Assembly: GCF_045209745.1 (NCBI RefSeq)
Contig: NZ_CP109273.1
Location: 5,704,001 to 5,768,000 of the forward strand
DNA: 64,000 bases
Source: Micromonospora sp045209745
GTDB lineage: Bacteria; Actinomycetota; Actinomycetes; Mycobacteriales; Micromonosporaceae
Direction of reading: 5' to 3'
Below, one piece after another: positions 34,041-42,743 of the stretch. Each line of letters begins with the position of its first letter. The stretch's first letter is position 1. Below the pieces are notes generated by a model. It did no database searches, was not told where the DNA came from, and was given only the letters and a program-made list of their open reading frames with translations. The position numbers and the translations under genes are program-made.

Positions 34041-37000
34041 TCACGTCAGTACTGATCGAGCGTGTTCGTGGAGCACATCTGGAACTTCCTGTTCATCGGA
34101 CGCGGCGGCCCCCGAAGCCGGCTGCACTGCCCGATCCCGACCTGTCGTTTGCGGCGGCCGAGGCCAGGGCAACAATCGAGGGGACCGTCGGGCGCTGAGG
34201 TCCTCGATCCAACCGAGGGCCAGAACCAGGCCGGTGAGGAGCACCAGGGCCACCACCAGGTAGCCCAGCTTGCCGAGTCGCCAGACCCCGAGCAGGTCAC
34301 CGACGGCGAAGCAGACCGCGATGACGGCGTTGTGCCAGAGGTAGATGGTCAGGGCGCGACTGTTCAACGCGGTGACCAGCCGGTCGAGTGGCCGGATCCG
34401 GGCCAGCCAGGTCATCTGTGGGGACATCCGCAACAGCAGCAGCACGAATCCGAGCGACCAGAACGCCTGCGCCACCGGGATGTCGTTGAGGTCGAGCCCG
34501 GCGCCCGGGTGGATGACGAGCCAGCCGACGGCGAGTCCCAGGCACAGCGCCGCCATGGCCAGCAGGAACCGAAGTGGGAGCCGCTGCAGCTGACCGTCGC
34601 GGTGTGCGAAGCCCAGGAGCCAGCAGGCGCCGAACGTGGCCAGGTCGGTCAGTACCGAATCCACCGGTCCGCCCAGTGCCGGTGCCGCGGTCTGCAGCAG
34701 GACCACGCCGGCCAGCGGCGTGAGCACGGACCACACCGGCCAGCGTCGGTACAGCGTCAGCACCGCGGGGGAGAGGAGCACGAACCACAGGTACGCGACG
34801 AGGTACCACAGCACACCCGTGACGTCCGCCGCCCACGCATTGCCCGGTGGCTGCAGCACCGGGACCAGCCAGCTCAGCAGCGCCGGCCAGGCCGGACGGT
34901 CGGACCAGCCGTGCCAGACCATCAGGGGCAGCAGCACGATGCCCAGGGCCCACAGCGCCGGTAGCAGGCGCCGGAGCCGGCCGCTGACCGCCCGCTGCGG
35001 CGAGCGGTCGAGCGAACTGGCCATCAGGGAGCCGCCCAGCGCGAACATCACGCCCATGGCGGGGAAGGCGACGCTCAGCCAGGCGGCCCCGAACATGTGG
35101 TACGTGATGACCCGAGCCAGCGCCAGCGCCCGCAGCGCGTCGAACCAGCGGTCGCGCCCCTCGCGTCCGGCGGTCGCCGACGGGGACCGGGCGAGACGGT
35201 TGTCGTCCACGACGTCACCGGCCCGCTTGAGCTTGCGCCAGCCGAGCCGGGAGCCGGTCACCGCGGTCACCACGGACCGCGCCAGGACCACGTACATCAG
35301 CTGGCGGTAGGCGAACTGCTGGATCGGTAGGGTCAGCAGCGGGCGTATCCGTTCCCGGTCGAGCCGGAAGGCCACCGCGGCGGTCGCCGCCTGGACGACC
35401 AGCATCGCCACCCAGGCCACTGCGGTCTTCGTCGTGTCCAGGAAGAAGAGGCCGTAGAGGGCGAGCAGGTCCAGCACCGGACCGAGCAGTGGCAGCACCA
35501 CGCCGAAGAGGGCGAGCATCGGCAGGCCGAACCGGCCGAATCGGCCCGAGGCGCCCCGATCGAACACCGCGCCCCGGTGCTTCCACATCGCCTGCATGGT
35601 GCCGTAACTCCACCGGTAGCGCTGCCGCCACAGCTCGCGCACGGTGGCGGGTGCCTCCGTCCAGGCGCGGGCGCGGTCCTGGTACACCACCCGCCACCCG
35701 GCGCGGAGGACCGCCATGGTGATGTCGGTGTCCTCGGCCAGGGTGTCACCGCTCATCCCCCCGACGCCGACCAGGGCACGGCGGCGGAAGGCCCCAATGG
35801 CTCCCGGGACTGTGGCCATGCAGCCGAGCCTCTCGTAGAACCGACGGTCCAGATTGAAGCCGATGACGTACTCGATGTGCTGCCACTGGCCGAGTAGCCG
35901 CCGCCGGTTGGCGACCTTGACGTTTCCGGCTACCGCTCCGATCCGCGGGTCGTTGAACGGCTCGATCAGCCGTCGGATCGCATCCGGTTCGAAGACGGTG
36001 TCCGCGTCGACGGTCACGATGATGTCGTGCGAGGCGTACAGGAGCCCGGTGTTGAGGGCGCTGGCCTTGCCCCCGTTGGGCTTGCGGATCACCCGGACGC
36101 TGTTTAGACACAGCGTGTCGACGAGGTCTGCCGTGCCGTCGGTCGAACCGTCGTCGACCACGATCACCTCGATGTCCCGGTGGTCGTTGGCCACCAGCGA
36201 ACGGACCGTGGCGACTATTCCGGCCCGTTCGTTGTACGCGGGCACGATCACCGACACCGGTGCGTCGAATGTTCCCCAGGGCCAGCGGTGCGCCCGCCTG
36301 CGCCGGGCGAGCCGGCCGGCGATCAGGAGCAGCAGCAGCGTCCGGGTCAGGACGAGGACCCCGACCACCACGAAGAGCAGGGTGAGCCCGCGCAGGATCG
36401 AGTCCGCCAGCCGGATCGCCCACACCACGGGGGAGGCCCGCCAGCGGTCCATGGTCGACGTGGGGGCGTTGCCGACGAACGGAGCCGCGCCCTGCCGTGC
36501 CCGGTTCATCCCGTCGCTGACCGTGGTGAAGGTGTAGCCGCGCGCCTGCATCATCGGGATAAACCGGTCCAGCGCCGCGATGGTCTGCGACCGGTCCCCG
36601 CCAGCGTCGTGCAGCAGCACCACCGCACCCGCTCCGTCAGCGGGCGTCATCTTCCGCACGATCACGTCCACGCCGGGTCGGACCCAGTCCTCGCTGTCGA
36701 CGTCGTTCACCACCGTCAGGTAGCCGAGCCGGCCAGCCTCCCGGATCGCCGGCCAGTGCGCGTCGTCGACGGCGCTGGGCAGCGAGGAGTAGGGGAAGCG
36801 CAGCAGACTGGTGCGCACGCCAGCCGCGTCCGCGATCGCCATCTGGGTCTGCGCGTACTCCATCCGTTGTCGCCATCCCGGCAGCAGGCTCACGTCCGGG
36901 TGGGTGAAGGTGTGCACGCCGAGTTCGTGACCCTCCTGGACGGACCGCCGTGCCAGGTCCCGGTGCCTGGCCACCTGCGAGCCGATCACGAAGAAGGTGG

Positions 37001-37361
37001 CCGGGGTTCGGTGTCGGTGTAGGACGTCCAGCACCCGGGGGGTCCAGACGGGGTCCGGCCCGTCGTCGAAGGTGAGGGCGATGGTCCGCGGGGGTAGGCG
37101 GTAGGAGCGGGGCTGGTCCTGCCGGGCATCGAGTACCGGCCCGCCGTTGAGGACATCGGCCGGGACGGTGCCCTGGTCCTCGGCCTCCCGTACATGATCG
37201 GGTCTGAAGCTGGCGTTGGCGTACGCCTCCACAAACAGCACGCAGATCACCACCGTCGCCAGTGAGGCGCAGACGAACCGGCTGACTCCCTGGCCGATGC
37301 GGCCGGGCCGACGGTCACCGGCGTGGCCGGCGGCGCGGCGGCGACGGTTCACCAGGATCAT
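34041..37361 (-). CDS. NodB deacetylase - GT2 - acyltransferase fusion
   Basis: A 1106-residue three-module membrane protein. After one helix (28-48), residues 93-285 form a NodB-type polysaccharide deacetylase: TFDDGPDP at 97-104, H150/H154 (HTFTH), RFPYSS and the LLHD histidine. Two helices lead to a GT2 processive synthase (about 368-720) with VSVIVPAYNE, VDADTVFEPD and QRYRW. The last ~350 residues are a multi-helix acyltransferase-3 domain starting RDRWFDALRALALARVITYH. It looks like a machine that makes, deacetylates and O-acylates a surface glucosamine-type polymer. ATG overlaps the upstream stop by ATGA. Confidence 0.85.
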   Translation of the reverse strand: MILVNRRRRAAGHAGDRRPGRIGQGVSRFVCASLATVVICVLFVEAYANASFRPDHVREAEDQGTVPADVLNGGPVLDARQDQPRSYRLPPRTIALTFDDGPDPVWTPRVLDVLHRHRTPATFFVIGSQVARHRDLARRSVQEGHELGVHTFTHPDVSLLPGWRQRMEYAQTQMAIADAAGVRTSLLRFPYSSLPSAVDDAHWPAIREAGRLGYLTVVNDVDSEDWVRPGVDVIVRKMTPADGAGAVVLLHDAGGDRSQTIAALDRFIPMMQARGYTFTTVSDGMNRARQGAAPFVGNAPTSTMDRWRASPVVWAIRLADSILRGLTLLFVVVGVLVLTRTLLLLLIAGRLARRRRAHRWPWGTFDAPVSVIVPAYNERAGIVATVRSLVANDHRDIEVIVVDDGSTDGTADLVDTLCLNSVRVIRKPNGGKASALNTGLLYASHDIIVTVDADTVFEPDAIRRLIEPFNDPRIGAVAGNVKVANRRRLLGQWQHIEYVIGFNLDRRFYERLGCMATVPGAIGAFRRRALVGVGGMSGDTLAEDTDITMAVLRAGWRVVYQDRARAWTEAPATVRELWRQRYRWSYGTMQAMWKHRGAVFDRGASGRFGRFGLPMLALFGVVLPLLGPVLDLLALYGLFFLDTTKTAVAWVAMLVVQAATAAVAFRLDRERIRPLLTLPIQQFAYRQLMYVVLARSVVTAVTGSRLGWRKLKRAGDVVDDNRLARSPSATAGREGRDRWFDALRALALARVITYHMFGAAWLSVAFPAMGVMFALGGSLMASSLDRSPQRAVSGRLRRLLPALWALGIVLLPLMVWHGWSDRPAWPALLSWLVPVLQPPGNAWAADVTGVLWYLVAYLWFVLLSPAVLTLYRRWPVWSVLTPLAGVVLLQTAAPALGGPVDSVLTDLATFGACWLLGFAHRDGQLQRLPLRFLLAMAALCLGLAVGWLVIHPGAGLDLNDIPVAQAFWSLGFVLLLLRMSPQMTWLARIRPLDRLVTALNSRALTIYLWHNAVIAVCFAVGDLLGVWRLGKLGYLVVALVLLTGLVLALGWIEDLSARRSPRLLPWPRPPQTTGRDRAVQPASGAAASDEQEVPDVLHEHARSVLT

Positions 37362-37999
37362 CCCGCCACCCATGGCGCGAGCTCAAGCGTGATCGGCCGG
37401 GTCGCGACGGGTCCGGGACTGGGTTCGGCCGGAGTGGACATGGTCGGCGAGGCGGTGACGGGCGGTGTCGAGCCCTCGGGCAGCGGGGCCGGCGGCGAGG
37501 TCGGGGACGAGGTCGGGGACGAGGTCGGGGGCATTGGGGTGGTGGACGGACGACCGGTCGGGAGCACGTCGGCCGAGTGGCTGGGTTCGGGATAGGTCGG
37601 GTTGATCGACGGCTCGGTCGTCGGCGCCATATCGTCCGGCGCCGGCGCCCGGTCTGCCGGAAGTTGTGGGCCATCCACGGTGTCTTCCGGTTCGGGGGTG
37701 AGGTTCTGATGCGGATCGCCGAGCGGCGGCGGCGCCGCGCGAGGCTGTTCTCCGGTCCGGTCGCCGACGAACAGTGGAGCGGGCTGCGCGGGCGCCGGCG
37801 GACCGGGGAGCAGAGCGGTCGCGGCCATCGGCAGGTAGCTCAGCGAGGCGACTGCGACCAGCACGCCCGCGCGTCGAATCCGGCGGCGGCGGATGCCAGT
37901 GGCGTCCACGAACACCGGTTCGATGGGTCGGGACAGGACAGTGGGCAGAACGTGCTGAGGGCGACCTGGCAACCCATCGAAAGACATGTGAACAGCCAC
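37358..37999 (-). CDS. Membrane-anchored Pro/Thr-rich protein, polymer-synthase partner
   Basis: A 213-residue protein. The N-terminus is basic (residues 1-47), followed by one hydrophobic helix at about 48-67, then a long extracytoplasmic stretch rich in P, T, S and D. It has a short tandem repeat PTSSPTSSPTSPP at about 158-170. Such linkers are often O-mannosylated in actinomycetes. It ends in ATGA overlap with the deacetylase-glycosyltransferase fusion, so the two are translated together and may form one surface-polymer complex. No known family. Confidence 0.7.
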   Translation of the reverse strand: MAVHMSFDGLPGRPQHVLPTVLSRPIEPVFVDATGIRRRRIRRAGVLVAVASLSYLPMAATALLPGPPAPAQPAPLFVGDRTGEQPRAAPPPLGDPHQNLTPEPEDTVDGPQLPADRAPAPDDMAPTTEPSINPTYPEPSHSADVLPTGRPSTTPMPPTSSPTSSPTSPPAPLPEGSTPPVTASPTMSTPAEPSPGPVATRPITLELAPWVAG

Positions 38000-38289
38000 C
38001 GGTCGAGGTTATGGGGAGCTTGTCGGTGTATGTCCTGATTCGAAGGGCAGGCGGTCCGGCAGATGTTTCGTCATTCGCATATCCCGAAATGTGGGCTGTG
38101 AACGGTCGAACGGAGCGATCGTCCTCTTGAGCGGCGAAACAGGACGAACGGTTGCAAGGTTCCGTTGCGGACGGACGCGCCACCCATCATGACCGGCGAA
38201 GCCGCCGCGTGAGTGCCCATAGGTCTCCGCGTGCAAGCGGTCTGATCAGGTGCGAAGATCAGCTTTGTCACTCGGACCGGAAGGACGAC
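38000..38289. promoter_or_regulatory. Divergent intergenic region
   Basis: About 290 nt between the polymer-synthase operon (minus) and the aldo/keto reductase operon (plus). It must hold both promoters; no clear hexamer pair can be named. GGAAGGA sits just before the reductase start. No coding frame looks real. Confidence 0.4.
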
Positions 38290-39327
38290 ATGCGCTATCG
38301 CACTCTGGGCACCACCGGCACGGTGGTGTCGACCCTGTGTCTTGGCACGATGACCTTCGGCGCGGAAACCGACGAGGCCGGCAGTTTCGCCCAACTGGAC
38401 CGGTTCGTCGAGGCCGGGGGCACCGTCATCGACACCGCCGACGTCTACTCCGCCGGTGTCTCGGAGGACATCGTCGGACGCTGGCTGCGGACGCGGCCGG
38501 ACCTGCGTGACCGGCTGGTCATCGCCACGAAGGGGCGGTTCCCGATGGGCCCGGGGGCGAACGACGCCGGCCTGTCCCGGGTGCACCTCACCCGCGCCCT
38601 GGACGCCAGCCTGCGGCGGCTCGGCGTCGAGGCCGTCGACCTGTACCAGGCGCACGCCTGGGACCCGCTGACCCCCCTGCCGGAGACGCTGCGATTCTTC
38701 GACGACGCGGTGAGCGCGGGCAAGATCCGTTACGCGGGTGTCAGTAACTTCACCGGTTGGCAGTTGCAGAAGGCGGCCCTGCTCACCCAGCACCTCAACC
38801 TCACCCCGATCGTGGCCCTGCAACCGCAGTACAACCTGCTGGCCCGCGAGATCGAGTTCGAGCTGGTGCCGGTCTGCGAGAACGAGGGCATCGGGATCCT
38901 GCCGTGGTCGCCGCTGGGCGGCGGCTGGCTGACCGGCAAGTACCAGCGCGACAGCGTGCCCAGCGGCGCTACCCGGCTCGGCGAGAACCCGGAGCGCGGC
39001 GTCGAGGCGTACGCGGGTCGCAACGCCGACGAGCGCACCTGGCGGGTGCTCGACGCGGTTGGCCGGGTCGCCGGGGAACGCGGCGTGTCCATGTCGGCGG
39101 TGGCGCTGGCCTGGCTGGCGGCCCGGCCGGCGGTCACCTCGGTGATCCTCGGTGCGCGTACCACCGAGCAGCTCGACGACAACCTGACCGCCGCCGACCT
39201 GATTCTCGACGCCGAGCAGATGCGGTTGCTGGACGAGGCGAGCGCCCCGCCCGTGGGTGACTACCCGTACGGCGGGGCGGGTGTGCGGCAGCGCGCACGC
39301 GACCTGCCGACCGTTTCCGGACAATGA
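38290..39327 (+). CDS. Aldo/keto reductase
   Basis: A 345-residue NADPH-dependent aldo/keto reductase with a TIM-barrel fold. The catalytic tetrad is visible: D and Y in DTADVYSAG, K in VIATKGRF and H in YQAHAWDPL. The NADPH-binding C-terminal block around LGARTTEQLDDNL is present. The physiological carbonyl substrate is unknown. The ATG at 38290 has GGAAGGA upstream; longer frames add non-conserved residues. The stop overlaps the DinB-like gene by 4 nt. Confidence 0.9.
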   Translation: MRYRTLGTTGTVVSTLCLGTMTFGAETDEAGSFAQLDRFVEAGGTVIDTADVYSAGVSEDIVGRWLRTRPDLRDRLVIATKGRFPMGPGANDAGLSRVHLTRALDASLRRLGVEAVDLYQAHAWDPLTPLPETLRFFDDAVSAGKIRYAGVSNFTGWQLQKAALLTQHLNLTPIVALQPQYNLLAREIEFELVPVCENEGIGILPWSPLGGGWLTGKYQRDSVPSGATRLGENPERGVEAYAGRNADERTWRVLDAVGRVAGERGVSMSAVALAWLAARPAVTSVILGARTTEQLDDNLTAADLILDAEQMRLLDEASAPPVGDYPYGGAGVRQRARDLPTVSGQ

Positions 39328-39830
39328 CCGTCTTTCCCGAACCCACCGCTCCCGCTGGCAGCCGCACCGAGGTGTTCCTGCGCTACCTGGACTATTTCCG
39401 CGAGTCCATGGTGGAGAAGGTGTCGGCGTTGGCCGAGTCGGAGCTGCGGCGCAGCCGGCTGCCGTCGGGGTGGACTCCGCTGGAGTTGCTCAAGCATCTG
39501 CGTCACGTCGAGCTGCGCTGGATCGAGTGGGGTTTCCAGGGCCGGAATGTCGCCGAGCCGTGGGGCGACCGCCACCAGGACCGCTGGTACGTCGCCCCCG
39601 ACGAGACCCGCGCGGACCTGGTGGCGGCGCTGCGCGCTCAGGGGGCGCACACCACCGAGGTGGTGACGGCGCACGACCTGGCGGAGGTCGGTGCGCCGGG
39701 CCCGCGCTGGAACGGCGCCGACCCGGCGTCGCTGGAGCGGGTGCTGTTCCACCTGGTCCAGGAGTACGCCCGTCACCTCGGTCACCTCGACGTGGTCGCC
39801 GAACTCGCCGGCGGCCCGACCGGAGAGTGA
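39324..39830 (+). CDS. DinB-like (DUF664) protein
   Basis: A 168-residue four-helix-bundle protein of the DinB/DUF664 group. Histidines suitable for a metal site are in LLKHLRHVELRW and EYARHLGHLD. Related proteins include mycothiol-dependent enzymes, which would fit an actinomycete, but most members are uncharacterised. The ATG overlaps the reductase stop (ATGA), so the pair forms one operon. Confidence 0.8.
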   Translation: MTVFPEPTAPAGSRTEVFLRYLDYFRESMVEKVSALAESELRRSRLPSGWTPLELLKHLRHVELRWIEWGFQGRNVAEPWGDRHQDRWYVAPDETRADLVAALRAQGAHTTEVVTAHDLAEVGAPGPRWNGADPASLERVLFHLVQEYARHLGHLDVVAELAGGPTGE

Positions 39831-39846
39831 GGCCGACGCGACCTGA

Positions 39847-40092
39847 TCAGCGGGCTTCGGCCCAGCCGACGAAACGCGGGGTCAGATTGGGAAGCACACC
39901 GTTTGGGTTGAGCGCGGTGAGATCGGCTTCGGCTGCCTCCTGAACCTTCGCCAGGTGGATCAACAGGCCCGGCCGATCCTCGCGGTACTCGCCGAGGAGG
40001 CGCAGTTTCGCGGCCGAGCACGGCCACAGGATGCCGCAGACCGGGCAGCGCCACGACGGCCGCAATGGGGAGTGCTTCGGACGCTCGGGCAT
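39847..40092 (-). CDS. Small conserved-type protein, XRE cluster
   Basis: An 81-residue protein with a CPVCG...WPC motif near residues 15-25 that may bind zinc. It begins MPERPKHSPLRPSW. It starts inside the stop of the 40-residue gene upstream (TGATG), so the two are coupled. Both lie divergent to an XRE/DUF5753 regulator with a DUF397 partner. Small proteins in this position are frequent beside such regulators in actinomycetes. Function unknown. Confidence 0.6.
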   Translation of the reverse strand: MPERPKHSPLRPSWRCPVCGILWPCSAAKLRLLGEYREDRPGLLIHLAKVQEAAEADLTALNPNGVLPNLTPRFVGWAEAR

Positions 40093-40214
40093 CAGGCGAC
40101 CCCCACGGGACCGTGACGCCGGATCGGTGCGGGTAAGCGGGTTTTCAGGAATTGAACGCTCGCGGCGGTGGTCAGGAGGACCACGTCCCCTGCCCTGAGC
40201 ACGAGGCCGGTCAT
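40092..40214 (-). CDS. Forty-residue protein upstream of zinc-motif gene
   Basis: A short gene starting ATG at 40214 (MTGLVLRAGDVVLLTTAASVQF, then a basic tail), stop at 40092. The RAGDV...AASVQF pattern looks like a small beta-rich protein seen beside XRE/DUF397 clusters, although the C-terminal 18 residues look degraded. The stop overlaps the next gene start. Too short for firm assignment. Confidence 0.45.
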   Translation of the reverse strand: MTGLVLRAGDVVLLTTAASVQFLKTRLPAPIRRHGPVGVA

Positions 40215-40387
40215 CCCCGCACCTCCGGTTGCGGCTTGTCCGGCTTCCGTGGCTTCTCGTCCTCGTCTGACACCGATTCCCCCTGACTGGCGTTGGGAAG
40301 GGGCCGCCCCGTGAGTGCTCGCCCGTCGGGGCGGCCCCGCTGCGAACGCGTCCGCCGGATTCGGGTCCCTGCCGGTCGCGCCGTCTA

Positions 40388-40436
40388 CACAGCACTGTGC
40401 CGAGGGTTGCCGGACAATCACACAGCGTTGTGTAAT
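40388..40436. promoter_or_regulatory. XRE gene promoter with two operator palindromes
   Basis: Palindrome 1 is CACAG-CA-CTGTG (40388-40399) and palindrome 2 is ACACA-GCGT-TGTGT (40420-40433). Both share ACACAGC. The second overlaps a -10-like TGTAAT (40431-40436) with TTGCCG 18 nt upstream. This suggests autorepression of the XRE gene at 40476 and perhaps control of the divergent small genes. Confidence 0.55.
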
Positions 40437-40475
40437 CTCCTTCGGGCAGTTGTTTTGTTCAGGGGGAGGGTTGGC

Positions 40476-41243
40476 ATGAACCACGCCTTTGTCGCGGCGC
40501 TCGCCGGAGCGGGTCACACCGCCGAAAGCCTCGCAGGTCGGATCGGCGTGCACCCGAAGACCGTCGCCAGGTGGGCAAACCCGGGGCACATTCCGCAGAG
40601 CCGACACCGGTCGACCGTCGCAGAGCTCCTGGCAAAAGACGCCGACGCGCTTTGGCCGGACGTCGTCCGTCGCCGCGAACCCGTGTGGTTCCGGCCGTGG
40701 GTCGACCTCGAACGCGAGGCGGTGACGCTGCGGTCGTTCCAACTGGCGTGGGTGCCCGGACTGCTGCAGACGGAGGCGTACGCGCGGGCGACCCTGGCCG
40801 GTGGGGTGCTGAAACCGGAGGCGGTCGCCGAATTCGCGGAGGCGCGAATCAGTCGGCAGGCGATTCTCAGCCGGGACAGCGGACCACTGCTGATCGCCGT
40901 GCTGGACGAGGGGGTGCTGAGGCGGCGCGTCGGCGACGACCGCGCCTTGATGGCGGTGCAACTCGCGCGCCTGCTCGGGTACGCCGAGATGGGCAGCGTG
41001 CAGCTCCACATCGTCCCGGCGGACGCACCCAGCTATCCCGGGCTCGACGGACCGTTCACCATTGCGGACATGCCGGACGGGTCGCGGGTCGCGCACGTCG
41101 ACAGCCCTGCACGGGCGCAGATCCTCGATCAGGCGTCGGAACTTGTTAGCCTGGAACGACGGTGGGAGCGTATTCGCGGAGAGGCTCTGCCCCGAGGGCG
41201 TTCCTTGGCACTTCTCAGAGAAGCGGCAGCATCATGGACATGA
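40476..41243 (+). CDS. XRE-family regulator with DUF5753 domain
   Basis: A 255-residue regulator. Residues 1-60 hold the helix-turn-helix (AGHTAESLAGRIGVHPKTVARW), and the rest is the DUF5753 domain with the typical LAWVPGLLQTEAYAR entry and LHIVPADAPSYPGLDGPF core. These proteins occur in large numbers in streptomycetes and micromonosporae with DUF397 partners and influence development or antibiotic production. ATG at 40476 follows GGGGGAGGG. The stop overlaps the DUF397 start by ATGA. Confidence 0.9.
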   Translation: MNHAFVAALAGAGHTAESLAGRIGVHPKTVARWANPGHIPQSRHRSTVAELLAKDADALWPDVVRRREPVWFRPWVDLEREAVTLRSFQLAWVPGLLQTEAYARATLAGGVLKPEAVAEFAEARISRQAILSRDSGPLLIAVLDEGVLRRRVGDDRALMAVQLARLLGYAEMGSVQLHIVPADAPSYPGLDGPFTIADMPDGSRVAHVDSPARAQILDQASELVSLERRWERIRGEALPRGRSLALLREAAASWT

Positions 41244-41425
41244 CCGGTGCGCGGTGGCGTAAGAGCACAAAGAGCGGCGGCAACGGCGGTGACTGTGTCG
41301 AGGTTGCCGACAACCTCTCCGGCGTGGTCCTCGTTCGGGACACGAAAGATCGCGACGGCGCAACGCTCACCTTCAGCCCGGAGTCGTGGCGTGGCTTCGT
41401 CGCGATGGCACGCGACGCCGGTTGA
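41240..41425 (+). CDS. DUF397 small partner protein
   Basis: A 61-residue protein with the DUF397 pattern: ARWRKSTKSGGNGGDCVEVAD at the start and a VRDTKDRDG...SWRGF end. DUF397 proteins act as partners of XRE/DUF5753 regulators in a toxin-antitoxin-like or anti-regulator manner. I chose the ATG at 41240 for its 4-nt overlap with the regulator stop; the ATG at 41234 is an alternative. Confidence 0.88.
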   Translation: MTGARWRKSTKSGGNGGDCVEVADNLSGVVLVRDTKDRDGATLTFSPESWRGFVAMARDAG

Positions 41426-41442
41426 CCGACGGCCCGATCTGA

Positions 41443-42696
41443 TCAGCGGACGTCAGCGGGTTCGGCCGGTTGCGGTTGCGGGGCCGCCGGCCAGGTGAGT
41501 CGGCGTACGCCGGGGACGAGCGCAGTGCCCGCGCACGAGGCGAGCACCAGCAGGCCGGCGACCGCCAGCGGCACGGGCGCGCCGAACGCGTCGGCGGCCA
41601 GCGGCGCCAACGCGTACCCCAGTGGCATGGCGCCCAGCGACACCAGCCAGTCGTACGAGGTGACGCGGGCCAGGACGTCCGGCGGAAAGTGGTGCTGCAC
41701 GACGGTTTCCCAGACCGGGTTGAGGTAGCCGAGGGCGGTCAGCGCCACGGCGTACGCGGCGATCACCGCTGGGGCGGGCGCGGCGACGGCGAGCAGGAAC
41801 AGCGGGGCGGCGTAGCTGGCCAACCCGAGGTTGGCCAGCAGCACCGGCCGGTGTAGCCGGACCCGCCCGGCCAACAGCGATCCGGTGAGCATGCCGACCG
41901 CGCCGGCCTGCAACAACAGCACCCAGGTCGTCTCGCCACCGAGTCGGTCGATGGCGATGACCGGCCCGAGGGTCATCAGCACGGCGGCCGCGCCGTTCCA
42001 CACGCCGTGCCCGAGCAGGCTGGTCCAGAACCAGTCGCGGGCGCGCACCTCGCCGAAGCCGTGCCGCAGGTCGGCGAGGACGGAGCGGCGGGGCACCGGC
42101 ACGTGGCGGACCCGCACCAGCGCGAGCAGGGCGGCGCTGAGCGCGAACGACGCGCTGTCGAGGATGAACGCCCAGCCGGGTCCGGCGGCCCAGATCAGCG
42201 CGCCGGCCAGCGCCGGACCGGCGAGCCGGCTGGTGTTCGCGGTGATCCCCATCAGGGCGTTGGCCCGCTGCCGGCCGGCCGGTTCGACGGTGCCGGCGAC
42301 CAGCGGGGACGCGGTCGGCATGGCGAACGCCGACGCGGTGCCGCCGAGCGCGGACGCCACGACGACGGTGGTCAGCGACGGGTCGCCGCCGAGCAACTCC
42401 ACGCCGACCGCGAGCTGGGTCGCGCAGCGGACCAGGTCGGCCAGCAGGGCGACCCGGCGGGCGTCGAACCGGTCGGCGAGGACACCGCCGAGTGGCAGCA
42501 GGAGCAGTCGGGGAACCATCGCCGCGGCGAGGACGACGGCCAGCGCGCCGGTGGAGCCGGTGGCCCGCAGCACGGCCAGGGCCAGCGCGGCGGGCACCAC
42601 CGCGTCGCCGAGGGTGGAGACGGTGCGGCCGAGGAACAGCAGCCGGAAGGAGCGGGTGCGCAGGGGGTGAACCATATCGGCAACATACTTCGACAT
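41443..42696 (-). CDS. MFS transporter (drug-efflux-like)
   Basis: A 417-residue major-facilitator protein with about twelve helices. The loop-2/3 signature is GGVLADRFDARRVALLADLVR. Probably an efflux pump under control of the divergent MarR gene at 42744. The ATG at 42696 is preceded by AAAGG on the minus strand; a later ATG at 42675 is possible, and a longer frame to 42726 is unlikely. A perfect TTCGA-CA-TCGAA palindrome overlaps the start region. Confidence 0.82.
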   Translation of the reverse strand: MSKYVADMVHPLRTRSFRLLFLGRTVSTLGDAVVPAALALAVLRATGSTGALAVVLAAAMVPRLLLLPLGGVLADRFDARRVALLADLVRCATQLAVGVELLGGDPSLTTVVVASALGGTASAFAMPTASPLVAGTVEPAGRQRANALMGITANTSRLAGPALAGALIWAAGPGWAFILDSASFALSAALLALVRVRHVPVPRRSVLADLRHGFGEVRARDWFWTSLLGHGVWNGAAAVLMTLGPVIAIDRLGGETTWVLLLQAGAVGMLTGSLLAGRVRLHRPVLLANLGLASYAAPLFLLAVAAPAPAVIAAYAVALTALGYLNPVWETVVQHHFPPDVLARVTSYDWLVSLGAMPLGYALAPLAADAFGAPVPLAVAGLLVLASCAGTALVPGVRRLTWPAAPQPQPAEPADVR

Positions 42697-42700
42697 CGAA
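42689..42700. promoter_or_regulatory. Palindrome at the MFS start, MarR operator candidate
   Basis: TTCGA-CA-TCGAA is a perfect palindrome covering the MFS start codon, 44 nt from the divergent MarR start. Two related GTTGCCGATA / ATTGCCGAAA segments flank it on the minus strand. Binding here would block MFS expression. Confidence 0.5.
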
Positions 42701-42743
42701 CCTTTCGGCAATGAATATCTCGGCACCGAGGTAAGCTGGCGCG

